Positions 33,103 through 44,670 of a stretch of DNA of 64,000 bases are shown piece after piece. Both the position numbers and the translations under genes were made by a program. The notes beneath the pieces are model-generated. The model saw only the letters and a program-made list of their open reading frames with translations, did no database searches and was not told the origin of the DNA. Position 1 is the stretch's first letter, and each line of letters opens with the position of its first letter. Source of the DNA: Chromohalobacter nigrandesensis (GTDB lineage: Bacteria; Pseudomonadota; Gammaproteobacteria; Pseudomonadales; Halomonadaceae); contig NZ_JAKGAM010000019.1 of assembly GCF_023061285.1 (NCBI RefSeq), positions 1 to 64,000 of the forward strand. Direction: 5' to 3'.

Positions 33103-33228
33103 TTCGAGCTTCGAGCTTCGAGCTTCGAGCTTCGAGCTTCGAGCTTCGAGCTTCGAGCTTCGAGCTTCGAGCTTCGAGCTTCGAGCTTCGAGCTTCGAGC
33201 TTCGAGCTTCGAGCTTCGAGCTTCGAGC
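33103..33228. repeat. Tandem repeat, 18 perfect copies of TTCGAGC
   Basis: The heptamer TTCGAGC is repeated 18 times without a mismatch across 126 bp. It starts about 100 bp after the rplQ terminator and stops one base before the uvrA stop codon (33230-33232 on the minus strand). Because 7 is not a multiple of 3, every frame reads a seven-residue periodic peptide, so the open frame through it is not evidence of a gene. Perfect identity suggests recent slippage expansion and likely length variation between strains. Confidence 0.97.
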
Positions 33229-33229
33229 C

Positions 33230-36100
<2,871 letters not shown>

Positions 36101-36149
36101 GCCCACCTCGTGCCGGTTGCGCCGTGGCGGTGGCGCGGTCAAAGGATCG

Positions 36150-36179
36150 ATTATAGAGGGTGGAGTGGAGTCCGGGCAA
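36150..36179 (-). promoter_or_regulatory. Candidate uvrA promoter
   Basis: On the minus strand TTGCCC (36179-36174) and TATAAT (36155-36150) are 18 bp apart, about 50 bp upstream of the start codon. No CTGT-N8-ACAG LexA box is seen in the 244-bp uvrA/MFS gap. Confidence 0.55.
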
Positions 36180-36344
36180 AGCGCGTCCTTTCCTTGGCAG
36201 GCAGGCAGTCGGTAAAATGCGCTTGGTCGGCGTCTGCGCGCGTGCGAGACGCCGAGGTGTTGGTTCGTCACGGCCCCTGCCGCAAGGCCTCGCGGGCCGG
36301 TTTCGGTATCGAACGTTTCTTCTCTTCAACGACGCGACTCAATC

Positions 36345-37727
36345 ATGTCTTCATCATTGCTTCACACCGAGCGGCGCGCCATTTTCGGCCTCGCCAGCTT
36401 GTATGCGACGCGCATGCTCGGGCTTTTCATGGTATTGCCGGTCTTGGCGATCTACGCCGATGGCCTGGAGGGCGCCACCCCCTTGCTGGTAGGGATGGCG
36501 CTGGGCGGCTACGGCCTGACACAGGCGATTCTACAAATTCCCTTCGGGCTGCTATCGGATCGCTTCGGCCGCAAGCTCATCATCAGCATTGGGCTCTTGT
36601 TGTTTCTGCTGGGCAGTGTGGTCGCCGCCCAGGCGACGTCGATCGGCTGGGTGATCGTCGGACGCTGTCTGCAAGGCAGTGGCGCAGTTGCCGGGGCGAT
36701 CATGGCGCTGTTGGCCGATCAGACCCGCGAAGAAGTTCGCACCGCAGCGATGGCGACCATCGGGCTGTCGATCGGCATCGCATTCGGCGTGGCCATGGTC
36801 GTGGGGCCCTTGGTCGCCGATCCTTTCGGTCTGGCCGGTGTGTTCTGGTTCACTGCCGTGCTCGCGGCGGTGGGGCTGTTGGTACTATGGCGGTTGGTGC
36901 CGCGGGCGCCACGCCTGGTGTCGCATCGCGACGTAGGGCTCGACCGCAACCAGCTGCGCGGAATGCTGGCGCGGCGTGATCTGTTGCGCCTGGATTTCTC
37001 GATCTTCGCCCTGCACGCCATCCTGACCGCCTGCTTCGTGGTCGTGCCCTTTCGCCTGGAAGCCTTGGGTATTGCGCCGGCGCATCACGGTTGGGTATAC
37101 CTGCCGATCATGGCGCTGGCCTTCGTGGCCATGGTGCCGCTGGTGATCGTGGCCGAGAAGTACCGCAAGATGAAACCGATCTTCATCGGTGCCGTGGCGT
37201 GGTTGACGCTGTGCCTGGCCGGGCTGGTGGAGTTTTCCGATGGGCGCTGGGCGTTGTTCTCGCTGCTCTGGGGATTCTTCGTGGCCTTCAACTTGTTGGA
37301 AGCCACGCTGCCGTCGATGATCAGCAAGCTGGCCCCGGCGGGTGCCAAGGGCACGGCGATGGGCGTGTATTCCACCAGCCAGTTTCTGGGCGCTTTCCTG
37401 GGCGGAACGGCCGGGGGCTTTCTCTCCCAGCATTTCGGCCTGGATGCGGTCTTTCTGGGCGCAACCTTGCTGGGTGCGGTATGGTTGGCGATTGTCTGGA
37501 AGATGCCGGCCCCCCGCCATCTCTCGAGCGAGATCGTCGCTCTGGACGAGCGCTCGATGGGCGCGATGGATACACTGATGGAGCGATTCGCCGCCGTGGC
37601 CGGCGTCGAGGATGTCATGGTGGTGCCCGACGAGCGTGTCGCCTACCTCAAGGTCGACCGTCAGCGGCTGGATACCGAGGCGCTGGAACGCATCCTCGGA
37701 TCCGAGCGAGATCACAAGAGCGCCTGA
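36345..37727 (+). CDS. YajR-like MFS transporter with C-terminal ferredoxin-fold domain
   Basis: A 460-residue inner-membrane protein with twelve expected hydrophobic segments (from about 12 to 400) and a soluble C-terminal domain (about 395-455: DTLMERFAAVAGVEDVMVVP onward) of the kind found in E. coli YajR. MFS motif A (GLLSDRFGRK) follows TM2, and GVYSTSQFLGAFLGG matches YajR closely. The substrate of YajR is not established; I assign none. Position between uvrA and ssb is shared with Pseudomonas. ssb starts 33 bp downstream. Confidence 0.88.
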   Translation: MSSSLLHTERRAIFGLASLYATRMLGLFMVLPVLAIYADGLEGATPLLVGMALGGYGLTQAILQIPFGLLSDRFGRKLIISIGLLLFLLGSVVAAQATSIGWVIVGRCLQGSGAVAGAIMALLADQTREEVRTAAMATIGLSIGIAFGVAMVVGPLVADPFGLAGVFWFTAVLAAVGLLVLWRLVPRAPRLVSHRDVGLDRNQLRGMLARRDLLRLDFSIFALHAILTACFVVVPFRLEALGIAPAHHGWVYLPIMALAFVAMVPLVIVAEKYRKMKPIFIGAVAWLTLCLAGLVEFSDGRWALFSLLWGFFVAFNLLEATLPSMISKLAPAGAKGTAMGVYSTSQFLGAFLGGTAGGFLSQHFGLDAVFLGATLLGAVWLAIVWKMPAPRHLSSEIVALDERSMGAMDTLMERFAAVAGVEDVMVVPDERVAYLKVDRQRLDTEALERILGSERDHKSA

Positions 37728-37760
37728 TAACGGGCGCGGGACTATTTCAAGGAGACTCAC

Positions 37761-38330
37761 ATGGCGCGCGGCGTGAACAAGGTCATCCTGATCGGCAACC
37801 TCGGTCAGGATCCGGAAGTCCGCTTTTTACCTTCCGGCAATCCGGTGTGCAATCTACGCATCGCGACTACCGACACCTGGACCGACCGCCAGAGCGGTCA
37901 GCGCCAGGAACGTACCGAATGGCACACGGTGGTGATGTTCAACAAGCTGGCGGAAATCGCTCAGCAGTACGTGAAGAAAGGCTCGCGTATCTATATCGAG
38001 GGCCGTCTGCAGACGCGCAAGTGGCAGGGTCAGGACGGACAGGATCGGTATTCCACCGAGATCGTCGCCAACGACATGCAGATGCTCGACTCGCGTAGCG
38101 GCCAGGGTGGCGGCGACTACGCCCAGCCCTCGCAAAATGCGCCTCAGCAAGGCATGGGGCAAGGTGCTGCAGCGCAGCAGGGCGGTGGCTATGGCCAGCC
38201 ACAAGGCGGCCCGCCCCCGCAGCAGCAAGCGCCTCAGCAACAGCCGCCCCAGCAGGGTGGCCAGCAAGGTAATTACGGTGCTCCCAATCCCGGCAACTTC
38301 GATGACTTCGACGACGAGATCCCGTTTTAG
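37761..38330 (+). CDS. ssb: Single-stranded DNA-binding protein
   Basis: SSB coats single-stranded DNA and recruits repair and replication partners. The 189-residue protein has the OB fold (about 1-112: [45 protein letters not shown]), a glycine/glutamine/proline-rich linker (about 113-175) and the acidic tip DDFDDEIPF, which binds partner proteins. AAGGAG is 9 bp before the ATG. It is closely spaced after the MFS gene, so both may share a transcript. Confidence 0.97.
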   Translation: MARGVNKVILIGNLGQDPEVRFLPSGNPVCNLRIATTDTWTDRQSGQRQERTEWHTVVMFNKLAEIAQQYVKKGSRIYIEGRLQTRKWQGQDGQDRYSTEIVANDMQMLDSRSGQGGGDYAQPSQNAPQQGMGQGAAAQQGGGYGQPQGGPPPQQQAPQQQPPQQGGQQGNYGAPNPGNFDDFDDEIPF

Positions 38331-38365
38331 CGTCGGCGACGTGACGAATCGAGAGAAGCTTGAAG

Positions 38366-38388
38366 GCCCCGTATAACGGGGCTTTTTT
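38366..38388 (+). terminator. ssb terminator
   Basis: GCCCCGT (38366-38372) pairs with ACGGGGC (38376-38382) around ATA, then TTTTTT (38383-38388). Confidence 0.93.
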
Positions 38389-38465
38389 ATGGATACGCAT
38401 CGATACATAACGTCACATTCGTTTGCATATAGGAGTGCTTCCTACTAGCCTCCATATCGCTACAG

Positions 38466-38528
38466 CACCTGCTCAACGGATTTGAGCCTTCATCTCGTTA
38501 ACGGAACTAACGGTGGTGTCATCGCATA
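38466..38528 (+). promoter_or_regulatory. pgaA leader with two GGA-loop hairpins (candidate CsrA/RsmA sites)
   Basis: Hairpin A: GCTCAA (38471-38476) and TTGAGC (38482-38487) enclose CGGAT. Hairpin B: CGTTA (38496-38500) and TAACG (38508-38512) enclose ACGGAAC. Each loop presents GGA, the core of CsrA binding sites. The end of hairpin B touches GGTGG, the only Shine-Dalgarno-like sequence before the ATG at 38529. CsrA is known to repress E. coli pgaA through several leader sites. Confidence 0.5.
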
Positions 38529-40748
38529 ATGCAATCCCCCCGCTTCGGCGGCCGGTGGAAGGATGGCCATGCAGGCCATTGCGCGTGTACGCGCGTACGT
38601 ACCGGCTGTCATCGTTTTCTACGCTCGCGTGTGCCTTTTACTGGGCTTGTCGCGCTGAGTCTGCTTTTGGCGTCGACAAGTGTCGTTCCGGCGGACACGC
38701 GTTTTCCCGATGGTCGACTGCCGGCCGTTGATGCGTCGGCGTCGGCCTATGGTGACGATGTGCGTACGGGGCCTGACGGGCATCCCAACGCCGACGACTT
38801 GGCGGGAATCGCCGAGCGCCAGCGCCAGCAAGGCCATCCTGGGGTTGCCCTGCAGCTCGCTGAGCGTGTCTTGACGTATGCCCCGGACAATGCCCAGGCG
38901 CTCAAGACCCAGATATCGAGCCTCTCCAACCTGGGGGCTCATCGTCGTGCCGAGCAACTGCGAGAGCAGTACCAACCGAATTGGCCACAGGCTACACAGC
39001 GTCGCTTCGATGCCGATGTGGCGACGGTGGCGATCCGCGATGGTATACAAGAGCAAGCCCGTCTCGAGCGTCGGCATTACTATGTGACGAGCAATACCGA
39101 GTTGGAAAAATCGCTCGACTCACTGAATGCCAATCTCGAGCGCTTCCCGCCGGGTAGCGAAGCCAGCCTGCGGACGCGCTTCGATCGGCTGGTGGTGTGG
39201 CGTCGACTCAATCGCTTCGAGCCGGTGATCGATGACTACCAGGCCTTGCAGCGTGAATCGGCCAATATACCGACCTATGCCAAAGGGCCGGTCGCCGAGG
39301 CCTATTTGGCGCGTCGCCAGCCCCAAACTGCGGCGCGGCTCTATCGTGAAGTGATCGACGCCAACCCTCAGGCACCGCTATCGGTGCGTACCGGTTACTA
39401 CTACGCATTGATAGAAAGCGAAGACTACGCGGGCGCCGCGCAACAACTGGCGCGCCTGGATGACCGTACCCCGACGTGGCGCTATCGCGAGAATGAGACG
39501 GCGGCGCCGGTTCCCAACTGGGAGCGCAGTGAAATCGATCGCCTCCGGGTCCGCGACGCAGCGTACCGAAACCATGAAGATGTTGCGCTTGATAGGGCCA
39601 CTACGCTGTATCGAGCGGCTCCCCGCAACACCGATGTCATCAATGCCTTGGCCACCGCCGAGCGTGCCCGTGGTTGGTACCAACAAGCGCAGGCAACGAT
39701 CGCCCTGGCCAAGGGGTACGCCCCGAACGACAAGGCCACGCGTCTGAACATCGCCGAGAACGCCCAGGATCTCGAAGCGTTTACGCGTTGGCGGGCGACC
39801 AGCGAGGCCTTGGCTGAGCAGTTTCCGAGCGATTCGGCGGTACGCCGTAATCGGCTCGAATGGCTGGATCGTCAGCACTTCTCAGTCGAGGGGCAGGGCA
39901 GTGTTGGCAGCTCTCACGGTGGCGATGCCGTCAATGGGAGCCAGGACGGCGATTATCAACTGCGCCTGAACTCACCCTGGAGCGAGGGAGGCTATCGGGC
40001 CTATGTCGAGCAGTCCTATCAATGGGGCGAATACGATGAGGGCGCGCAGCGCCATGGTCGCCAGGGTCTGGGGGTAGAACGCCAGTGGCTGCGTCGACAC
40101 TGGTGGGCGGCGTTGAGCGGTGAGCGTCTCAATGATGACCTTGGCCTCGATCTCGGCTGGTCGCAATGGCTTGGCGATCATTGGCAATACCAGTTACGCA
40201 CCCAGACGCAATCGCCCGAAACGCCGCTGCGTGCCGAGCGTGACGATCTGGACGGGCGTCTCTATCAGACGCAGCTGACCTGGCGTCAGAATGAATCCCG
40301 CGAAGCCACGCTCACGTTGGGCGCACTGGATATCAGCGATGGCAACCTGCGCAGCGATATCTCGGCCGACCTGACCCAGCGCATTCAGGCCAGTGCCCAT
40401 CATCAGACCCGGCTGATTGGTTCGCTGTCGGCTGAACACAACCGCGATGTCGACGCCGATTATTACAATCCCGAAAACCAGCGCACGGCAGGTATTACGC
40501 TCGAACACGACTGGCTGACCTGGCGTCGCTACGACCGCTCCTTGACCCAGAATCTCGCGCTGGGCGCGGCGTCGGAATGGGAAAGCGGCTATGGCGGTGC
40601 GCCGGGTTACGAGGCCTCCTATGGCCATACCTGGCAACTGACGCGGACCTGGTCGATCAATTACGGCATCGGCTGGGAAAGCCATGCCTATGAAGGCGAG
40701 CGCGAGAAGCGCTGGTATGGACAGTTCGGTTTCGAGGGGGGGCTGTAA
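38529..40748 (+). CDS. pgaA: Outer membrane PNAG exporter PgaA
   Basis: PgaA exports partly deacetylated poly-beta-1,6-GlcNAc: periplasmic TPR repeats bind the polymer and a C-terminal beta-barrel forms the pore. The 739-residue product has a hydrophobic signal segment (VALSLLLASTSVVPA, about 41-55), helical repeats from about 85 to 430, and an aromatic-rich strand region (about 440-739) ending in an F/W-rich barrel strand. The stretch before the signal is long and basic; a GTG at 38631 would give a more usual signal peptide, so the start is uncertain. It overlaps pgaB by one base. Confidence 0.88.
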   Translation: MQSPRFGGRWKDGHAGHCACTRVRTGCHRFLRSRVPFTGLVALSLLLASTSVVPADTRFPDGRLPAVDASASAYGDDVRTGPDGHPNADDLAGIAERQRQQGHPGVALQLAERVLTYAPDNAQALKTQISSLSNLGAHRRAEQLREQYQPNWPQATQRRFDADVATVAIRDGIQEQARLERRHYYVTSNTELEKSLDSLNANLERFPPGSEASLRTRFDRLVVWRRLNRFEPVIDDYQALQRESANIPTYAKGPVAEAYLARRQPQTAARLYREVIDANPQAPLSVRTGYYYALIESEDYAGAAQQLARLDDRTPTWRYRENETAAPVPNWERSEIDRLRVRDAAYRNHEDVALDRATTLYRAAPRNTDVINALATAERARGWYQQAQATIALAKGYAPNDKATRLNIAENAQDLEAFTRWRATSEALAEQFPSDSAVRRNRLEWLDRQHFSVEGQGSVGSSHGGDAVNGSQDGDYQLRLNSPWSEGGYRAYVEQSYQWGEYDEGAQRHGRQGLGVERQWLRRHWWAALSGERLNDDLGLDLGWSQWLGDHWQYQLRTQTQSPETPLRAERDDLDGRLYQTQLTWRQNESREATLTLGALDISDGNLRSDISADLTQRIQASAHHQTRLIGSLSAEHNRDVDADYYNPENQRTAGITLEHDWLTWRRYDRSLTQNLALGAASEWESGYGGAPGYEASYGHTWQLTRTWSINYGIGWESHAYEGEREKRWYGQFGFEGGL

Positions 40749-42853
40749 TGCCGTCGCTGGTATCAATATTGCTGCTCGCCGTGGGGTTGCTGATAGCCGG
40801 CCCCGGCTTGGCCGAGACGCCGACTGCGCCGCCCCCGAGCGATCCCGCTGCCTCGGCCAATGTGCAGATACCCGAGGGGCATTTCGTGACGCTCGGGTTT
40901 CATGATGTGCGTGACGACGCCCAGCCGGCGGTGGGGCGCGATCCCTATGCGATCAGTCATCAGCGGCTGGCGGCGTGGTTCGATTGGATGCTGGCGCATG
41001 ACTGGCATCCCGTGTCGTTGGACGACATTCAGGCGGCACGTCAAGGCAAGCGGCCACTGCCCTCGAATGCCGTCCTGCTGAGTTTCGACGATGGCCTGGA
41101 AAGCTTCTATCGTCGCGTGTATCCGCTACTGCAAGCCTACGACTATCCGGCGCTCTTCGCGATCGAGACCGGATGGCTCGAACGGGTCCGCAAGGGCGAA
41201 AGCGTGGCCTCTCGCGATACCGCTCAACTGGCGGAGAATCTGGGTAACGCGGCGAGCGACGCGCGTGACGATGCCGCCGGGAATGAAATCCAGTACAACG
41301 GCGCTGCGCGTGGCCCGTCAGGCTTCGTCACTTGGAATCAGGTGCGGGAAATGCAGGCCTCGAGCCTGGTCGAGATTGCCACTCACACCCATGATCTGCA
41401 CCGCGGCATTCGTGCCAACCCCCAGGGGAACGTCGAGCCGGCTGCGCTGGCGCGGCGTTACGACCCGGCGAGCGGTGAGTATGAAGACGCGGCCGCGTAT
41501 CGCCAGCGCATTCACGATGACCTCGTGCAGAGCGCCGATGTGATCGAGTCGAAGACGGGCGTGCGTCCGAGGACCGTGGTCTGGCCATATGGCGCCACCA
41601 ATGCCGAGACAGAGGCGATCGCACGTGATGCCGGCTTTGATTTCACCTTCAATCTAGGCGACCGGCGCCTGCCGACCCCCGCCTCGGGGCCTGACTTCGG
41701 GCGCATGCTGGTCATGGACAATCCCACGCCGGTGGATATCGAAGCACAGGTCGCGCAGATGCTCGACCCACCGACACGTAGTCAGCGTGCCGTGCAGGTG
41801 GATCTCGACATGCTCTACGATGACGACCCCGAGCAGGTCCATGCCAACCTGAGCGCGCTGCTCGATCGCATCAAGGCGATGCAGGTGCGTACGGTCTATC
41901 TGCAGGCGTTCGCTGACCCGGACGGCGATGGCACCGCCTCATCGCTGTATTTCCCCAATGATCATCTACCGGTGCGGGCCGACCTGTTCAATCGCGTTGC
42001 CTGGCAACTCAAGACGCGTGCCGGGGTGGATGTGTATGCCTGGCTACCGTTGCTGGCCTTCGACCTGCCGGATGCCTCTCGGCAGCGTCGCTTGCAGGTC
42101 CGGGTACACGAGGCTGATGGCGAAAGTCGCGTTGCCGAGCGTGCCTATCGACGCCTGAGTCCGTTTCGTCCCGAAGCACAGGCGCTCGTTAAAGACATCT
42201 ATGCGGACCTGGCCCGCAGCACGCCGGGCATCGACGGCATCTTGATCCACGATGATGCTTACCTGGCCGCCGATGAAGACGCTCAGGCCTGCCGGCGCAA
42301 GGCTCGTTGGCCGGATAGTGGTCGCCGGATTACCGATTGCAAGCTGAGCGCGCGGGACAAGACCCAGGCGCTGATCGACTTCGGTGAGCAGGCGCTCGAC
42401 GGGGCGCGGCACTACGCCAACCTGAGCAATCGCTTTCGCGTGGCGCGTAATCTCTATGCGCGTGTCGTGCTCGACCCAAACGCGGAAGCGCGTTTCTCCC
42501 AGGCGTTGGGGCCCTTTCTTGAGCATTACGACGACGTCGCTCTGATGGCGATGCCCTATCTGGATGGAACCGAAAAGCCGGCGAAAGAGTGGCTGGATAC
42601 GCTAGTGGACCGGGTACAGCGCTACCCACGCGGTCTCGATAAAACGGTGTTCGAGCTGCAGACCTATGATTGGGAGCGCGATGAATGGATCGCGCCAACG
42701 CGCCTGCGTGACTGGATGCATCAGCTCGTGCGTCGTGGTGCGCTCAATCTGGCGTATTATCCGGATGACTTCATCACCGGCAAGCCGGCGTTTCAGCCCA
42801 CGTTCGAAGGCATGAGCCTCAACGAGTTTCCCCATCGCCGGAGCCAGCCATGA
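40748..42853 (+). CDS. pgaB: Poly-beta-1,6-N-acetyl-D-glucosamine N-deacetylase PgaB
   Basis: PgaB deacetylates part of the polymer in the periplasm, which is needed for export through PgaA. The 701-residue protein has an N-terminal NodB-type domain (about 45-320) with FHDVRDD, the metal-site LLSFDDG (113-116 = FDDG) and THTHDLH, then a C-terminal glycoside hydrolase-like domain (about 345-680) with GILIHDDAYL. The signal peptide (1 to about 22, ending GPGLA-E) has no lipobox cysteine, unlike the E. coli lipoprotein. Start ATG overlaps the pgaA stop by one base. Confidence 0.93.
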   Translation: MPSLVSILLLAVGLLIAGPGLAETPTAPPPSDPAASANVQIPEGHFVTLGFHDVRDDAQPAVGRDPYAISHQRLAAWFDWMLAHDWHPVSLDDIQAARQGKRPLPSNAVLLSFDDGLESFYRRVYPLLQAYDYPALFAIETGWLERVRKGESVASRDTAQLAENLGNAASDARDDAAGNEIQYNGAARGPSGFVTWNQVREMQASSLVEIATHTHDLHRGIRANPQGNVEPAALARRYDPASGEYEDAAAYRQRIHDDLVQSADVIESKTGVRPRTVVWPYGATNAETEAIARDAGFDFTFNLGDRRLPTPASGPDFGRMLVMDNPTPVDIEAQVAQMLDPPTRSQRAVQVDLDMLYDDDPEQVHANLSALLDRIKAMQVRTVYLQAFADPDGDGTASSLYFPNDHLPVRADLFNRVAWQLKTRAGVDVYAWLPLLAFDLPDASRQRRLQVRVHEADGESRVAERAYRRLSPFRPEAQALVKDIYADLARSTPGIDGILIHDDAYLAADEDAQACRRKARWPDSGRRITDCKLSARDKTQALIDFGEQALDGARHYANLSNRFRVARNLYARVVLDPNAEARFSQALGPFLEHYDDVALMAMPYLDGTEKPAKEWLDTLVDRVQRYPRGLDKTVFELQTYDWERDEWIAPTRLRDWMHQLVRRGALNLAYYPDDFITGKPAFQPTFEGMSLNEFPHRRSQP

Positions 42854-44148
42854 TCGATGCGCTCGTTGCCTGGATACTGACCATCGATTGGCGCGACACG
42901 ATGTTCGGTTTTGCGTTCTATTACCCGATCTTCATGGCCTGGATGTGGATCATCGGCGGACTCTGGTTCTACCTGCGGCGTGAACGTGGCAAGGATATGA
43001 CGCCGCGCCTCGAGGAGTTGGGAGCGAATGCACCACCGGTCAGCATCGTCATTCCCTGTCACGACGAAGCGGCCCAGGTCGAACAGACGATTGCCTATGC
43101 GTTGGCGACGCGTTATCCGCACTTCGATGTCATCGCCGTCAATGACGGTAGTCACGACGATACGGGCGCCATTCTCGATCGACTGGCGGCAGACAACGAA
43201 CGCCTGCGGGTCATCCATTTCGCGGCCAACCAAGGCAAGGCCGTGGCATTGCGCGCCGGCACGCTTGCGGCCCGCAGCGATTATCTGGTGACCATCGACG
43301 GCGATGCCTTGCTGCACCCCTATGCCGTCTACTGGATGATGCGCCATCTGATCGGTGGGCCTCGCGTGGGCGCGGTGACCGGCAATCCGCGCATCCTCAA
43401 CCGCTCGACGCTGCTGGGCAAGATCCAGGTCGGCGAATTTTCCTCGATCATCGGCCTGATAAAGCGCGCCCAGCGCACCTACGGTCGCATTTTTACCGTT
43501 TCCGGGGTGGTGACGGGATTCAACCGCGCCGCGCTGGATAGTGTGGACTATTGGCACGCTGACATGGTGACGGAGGATATCGATATCTCGTGGCGCTTGC
43601 AGATGGATCATTGGGATATACGCTTCGAACCCGAGGCACTCTGTTACATCTATATGCCGGAAACACTCAAAGGGCTCTGGCAGCAACGCCTGCGCTGGGC
43701 CCAGGGCGGTGTCGAAGTGATGATGCGCTATGGTCGAGGCCTGTTCGCCTGGCGGCAACGGCGTTTCTGGGGCGTGGCGATCGAGTACTTCACCAGCTTG
43801 ATCTGGGCCTATGTGATGCTGGCGATCGCCGTGTTGTTTTGCTTGGGCCCGTTCGTGCCTCTGCCTCAGGAGTGGCAAGTGCATACGCTGCTGCCGCAGT
43901 GGAATGGTCTGCTGCTCGGCGCGACGTGTCTGCTCCAGTTCCTGGTCAGCCTGGTGATCGATCAACGCTATGAGCGGACGGGATTCCTGCGCCATTATTT
44001 CTGGGTGATCTGGTATCCCTTGCTGTATTGGACGCTATCGACGCTCACTGCGGTGGTCGCCGTGCCCAAGGGGCTGTGTGGCGCGCGATGCCAGCGTGCC
44101 CGGTGGCGCAGTCCGGATCGCGGCATCCAAGCCGGTAGGGAGGAATGA
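42850..44148 (+). CDS. pgaC: Poly-beta-1,6-N-acetyl-D-glucosamine synthase PgaC
   Basis: A processive family 2 glycosyltransferase that polymerises UDP-GlcNAc in the inner membrane. The 432-residue protein has an N-terminal membrane segment (about 20-42), the catalytic domain with VNDGS (97-101), DGD (150-152), TED (241-243) and QQRLRW (278-283), and C-terminal membrane segments (about 305-330, 350-375, 388-408). It overlaps pgaB by 4 bp. Activity of PgaCD in E. coli depends on cyclic di-GMP. Confidence 0.95.
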   Translation: MIDALVAWILTIDWRDTMFGFAFYYPIFMAWMWIIGGLWFYLRRERGKDMTPRLEELGANAPPVSIVIPCHDEAAQVEQTIAYALATRYPHFDVIAVNDGSHDDTGAILDRLAADNERLRVIHFAANQGKAVALRAGTLAARSDYLVTIDGDALLHPYAVYWMMRHLIGGPRVGAVTGNPRILNRSTLLGKIQVGEFSSIIGLIKRAQRTYGRIFTVSGVVTGFNRAALDSVDYWHADMVTEDIDISWRLQMDHWDIRFEPEALCYIYMPETLKGLWQQRLRWAQGGVEVMMRYGRGLFAWRQRRFWGVAIEYFTSLIWAYVMLAIAVLFCLGPFVPLPQEWQVHTLLPQWNGLLLGATCLLQFLVSLVIDQRYERTGFLRHYFWVIWYPLLYWTLSTLTAVVAVPKGLCGARCQRARWRSPDRGIQAGREE

Positions 44149-44151
44149 TCG

Positions 44152-44634
44152 ATGGACGATAACGCCGATACGCATAGCGCGTTAAAACTGCCCAACATCA
44201 TTTATCGTCCCGACCTGCAGTCGCGTCGTCAGCGTGGCCTGTTTGCATTGTTGGCAGGCGTGGGCTGGCTGATATGGCTCTACTTGTTCCTCCCCCTGTC
44301 GACCCTGTTGGGATGGGCCTTCGGTAGCGAGCGTTTTCAGGCCTATGTGATCGACGGCCACGAGCACAGTTGGTCATCGCTGATGATCTATGCTGTGACC
44401 GTCGTGCTGGCGGGAGCGGCGTTGCTGATATGGGCTTTCTATAATTATCGCCGCTTTCGGCATGCCGATCGTCGCCGCCCGCCATCCCCGCTGACGACTG
44501 AACGCCTGGCGACTTCCTTTGGAGTAGATGAGGCGCAGGTCGCACGGCTTCAGCAGGGCCGTGTGGCGACGCTATATCATGATGCCGAAGGCAATATCAC
44601 TGACATCGAGGTGATGTCGACCCCGTCACCGTGA
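44152..44634 (+). CDS. pgaD: PgaD-like auxiliary subunit of PNAG synthase
   Basis: A 160-residue protein with two membrane segments (about 30-55 and 78-100) and a cytoplasmic tail, as PgaD. It begins LKLPNIIYRPDLQ-like after a short polar stretch, a pattern common in the family. PgaD and PgaC together bind cyclic di-GMP in E. coli. GGAGGAA precedes the ATG, 3 bp after the pgaC stop. Sequence conservation in this family is low, so context supports the call most. Confidence 0.85.
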   Translation: MDDNADTHSALKLPNIIYRPDLQSRRQRGLFALLAGVGWLIWLYLFLPLSTLLGWAFGSERFQAYVIDGHEHSWSSLMIYAVTVVLAGAALLIWAFYNYRRFRHADRRRPPSPLTTERLATSFGVDEAQVARLQQGRVATLYHDAEGNITDIEVMSTPSP

Positions 44635-44670
44635 GTATGGCGAGCGATAGGCAGAGGCCGAGCATACCGC

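Noticed and set aside
38529..44634. pgaABCD as a recent horizontal acquisition
   Set aside because: Base composition and codon use look like the neighbours, and there are no integrase, repeats or tRNA junctions at its edges.
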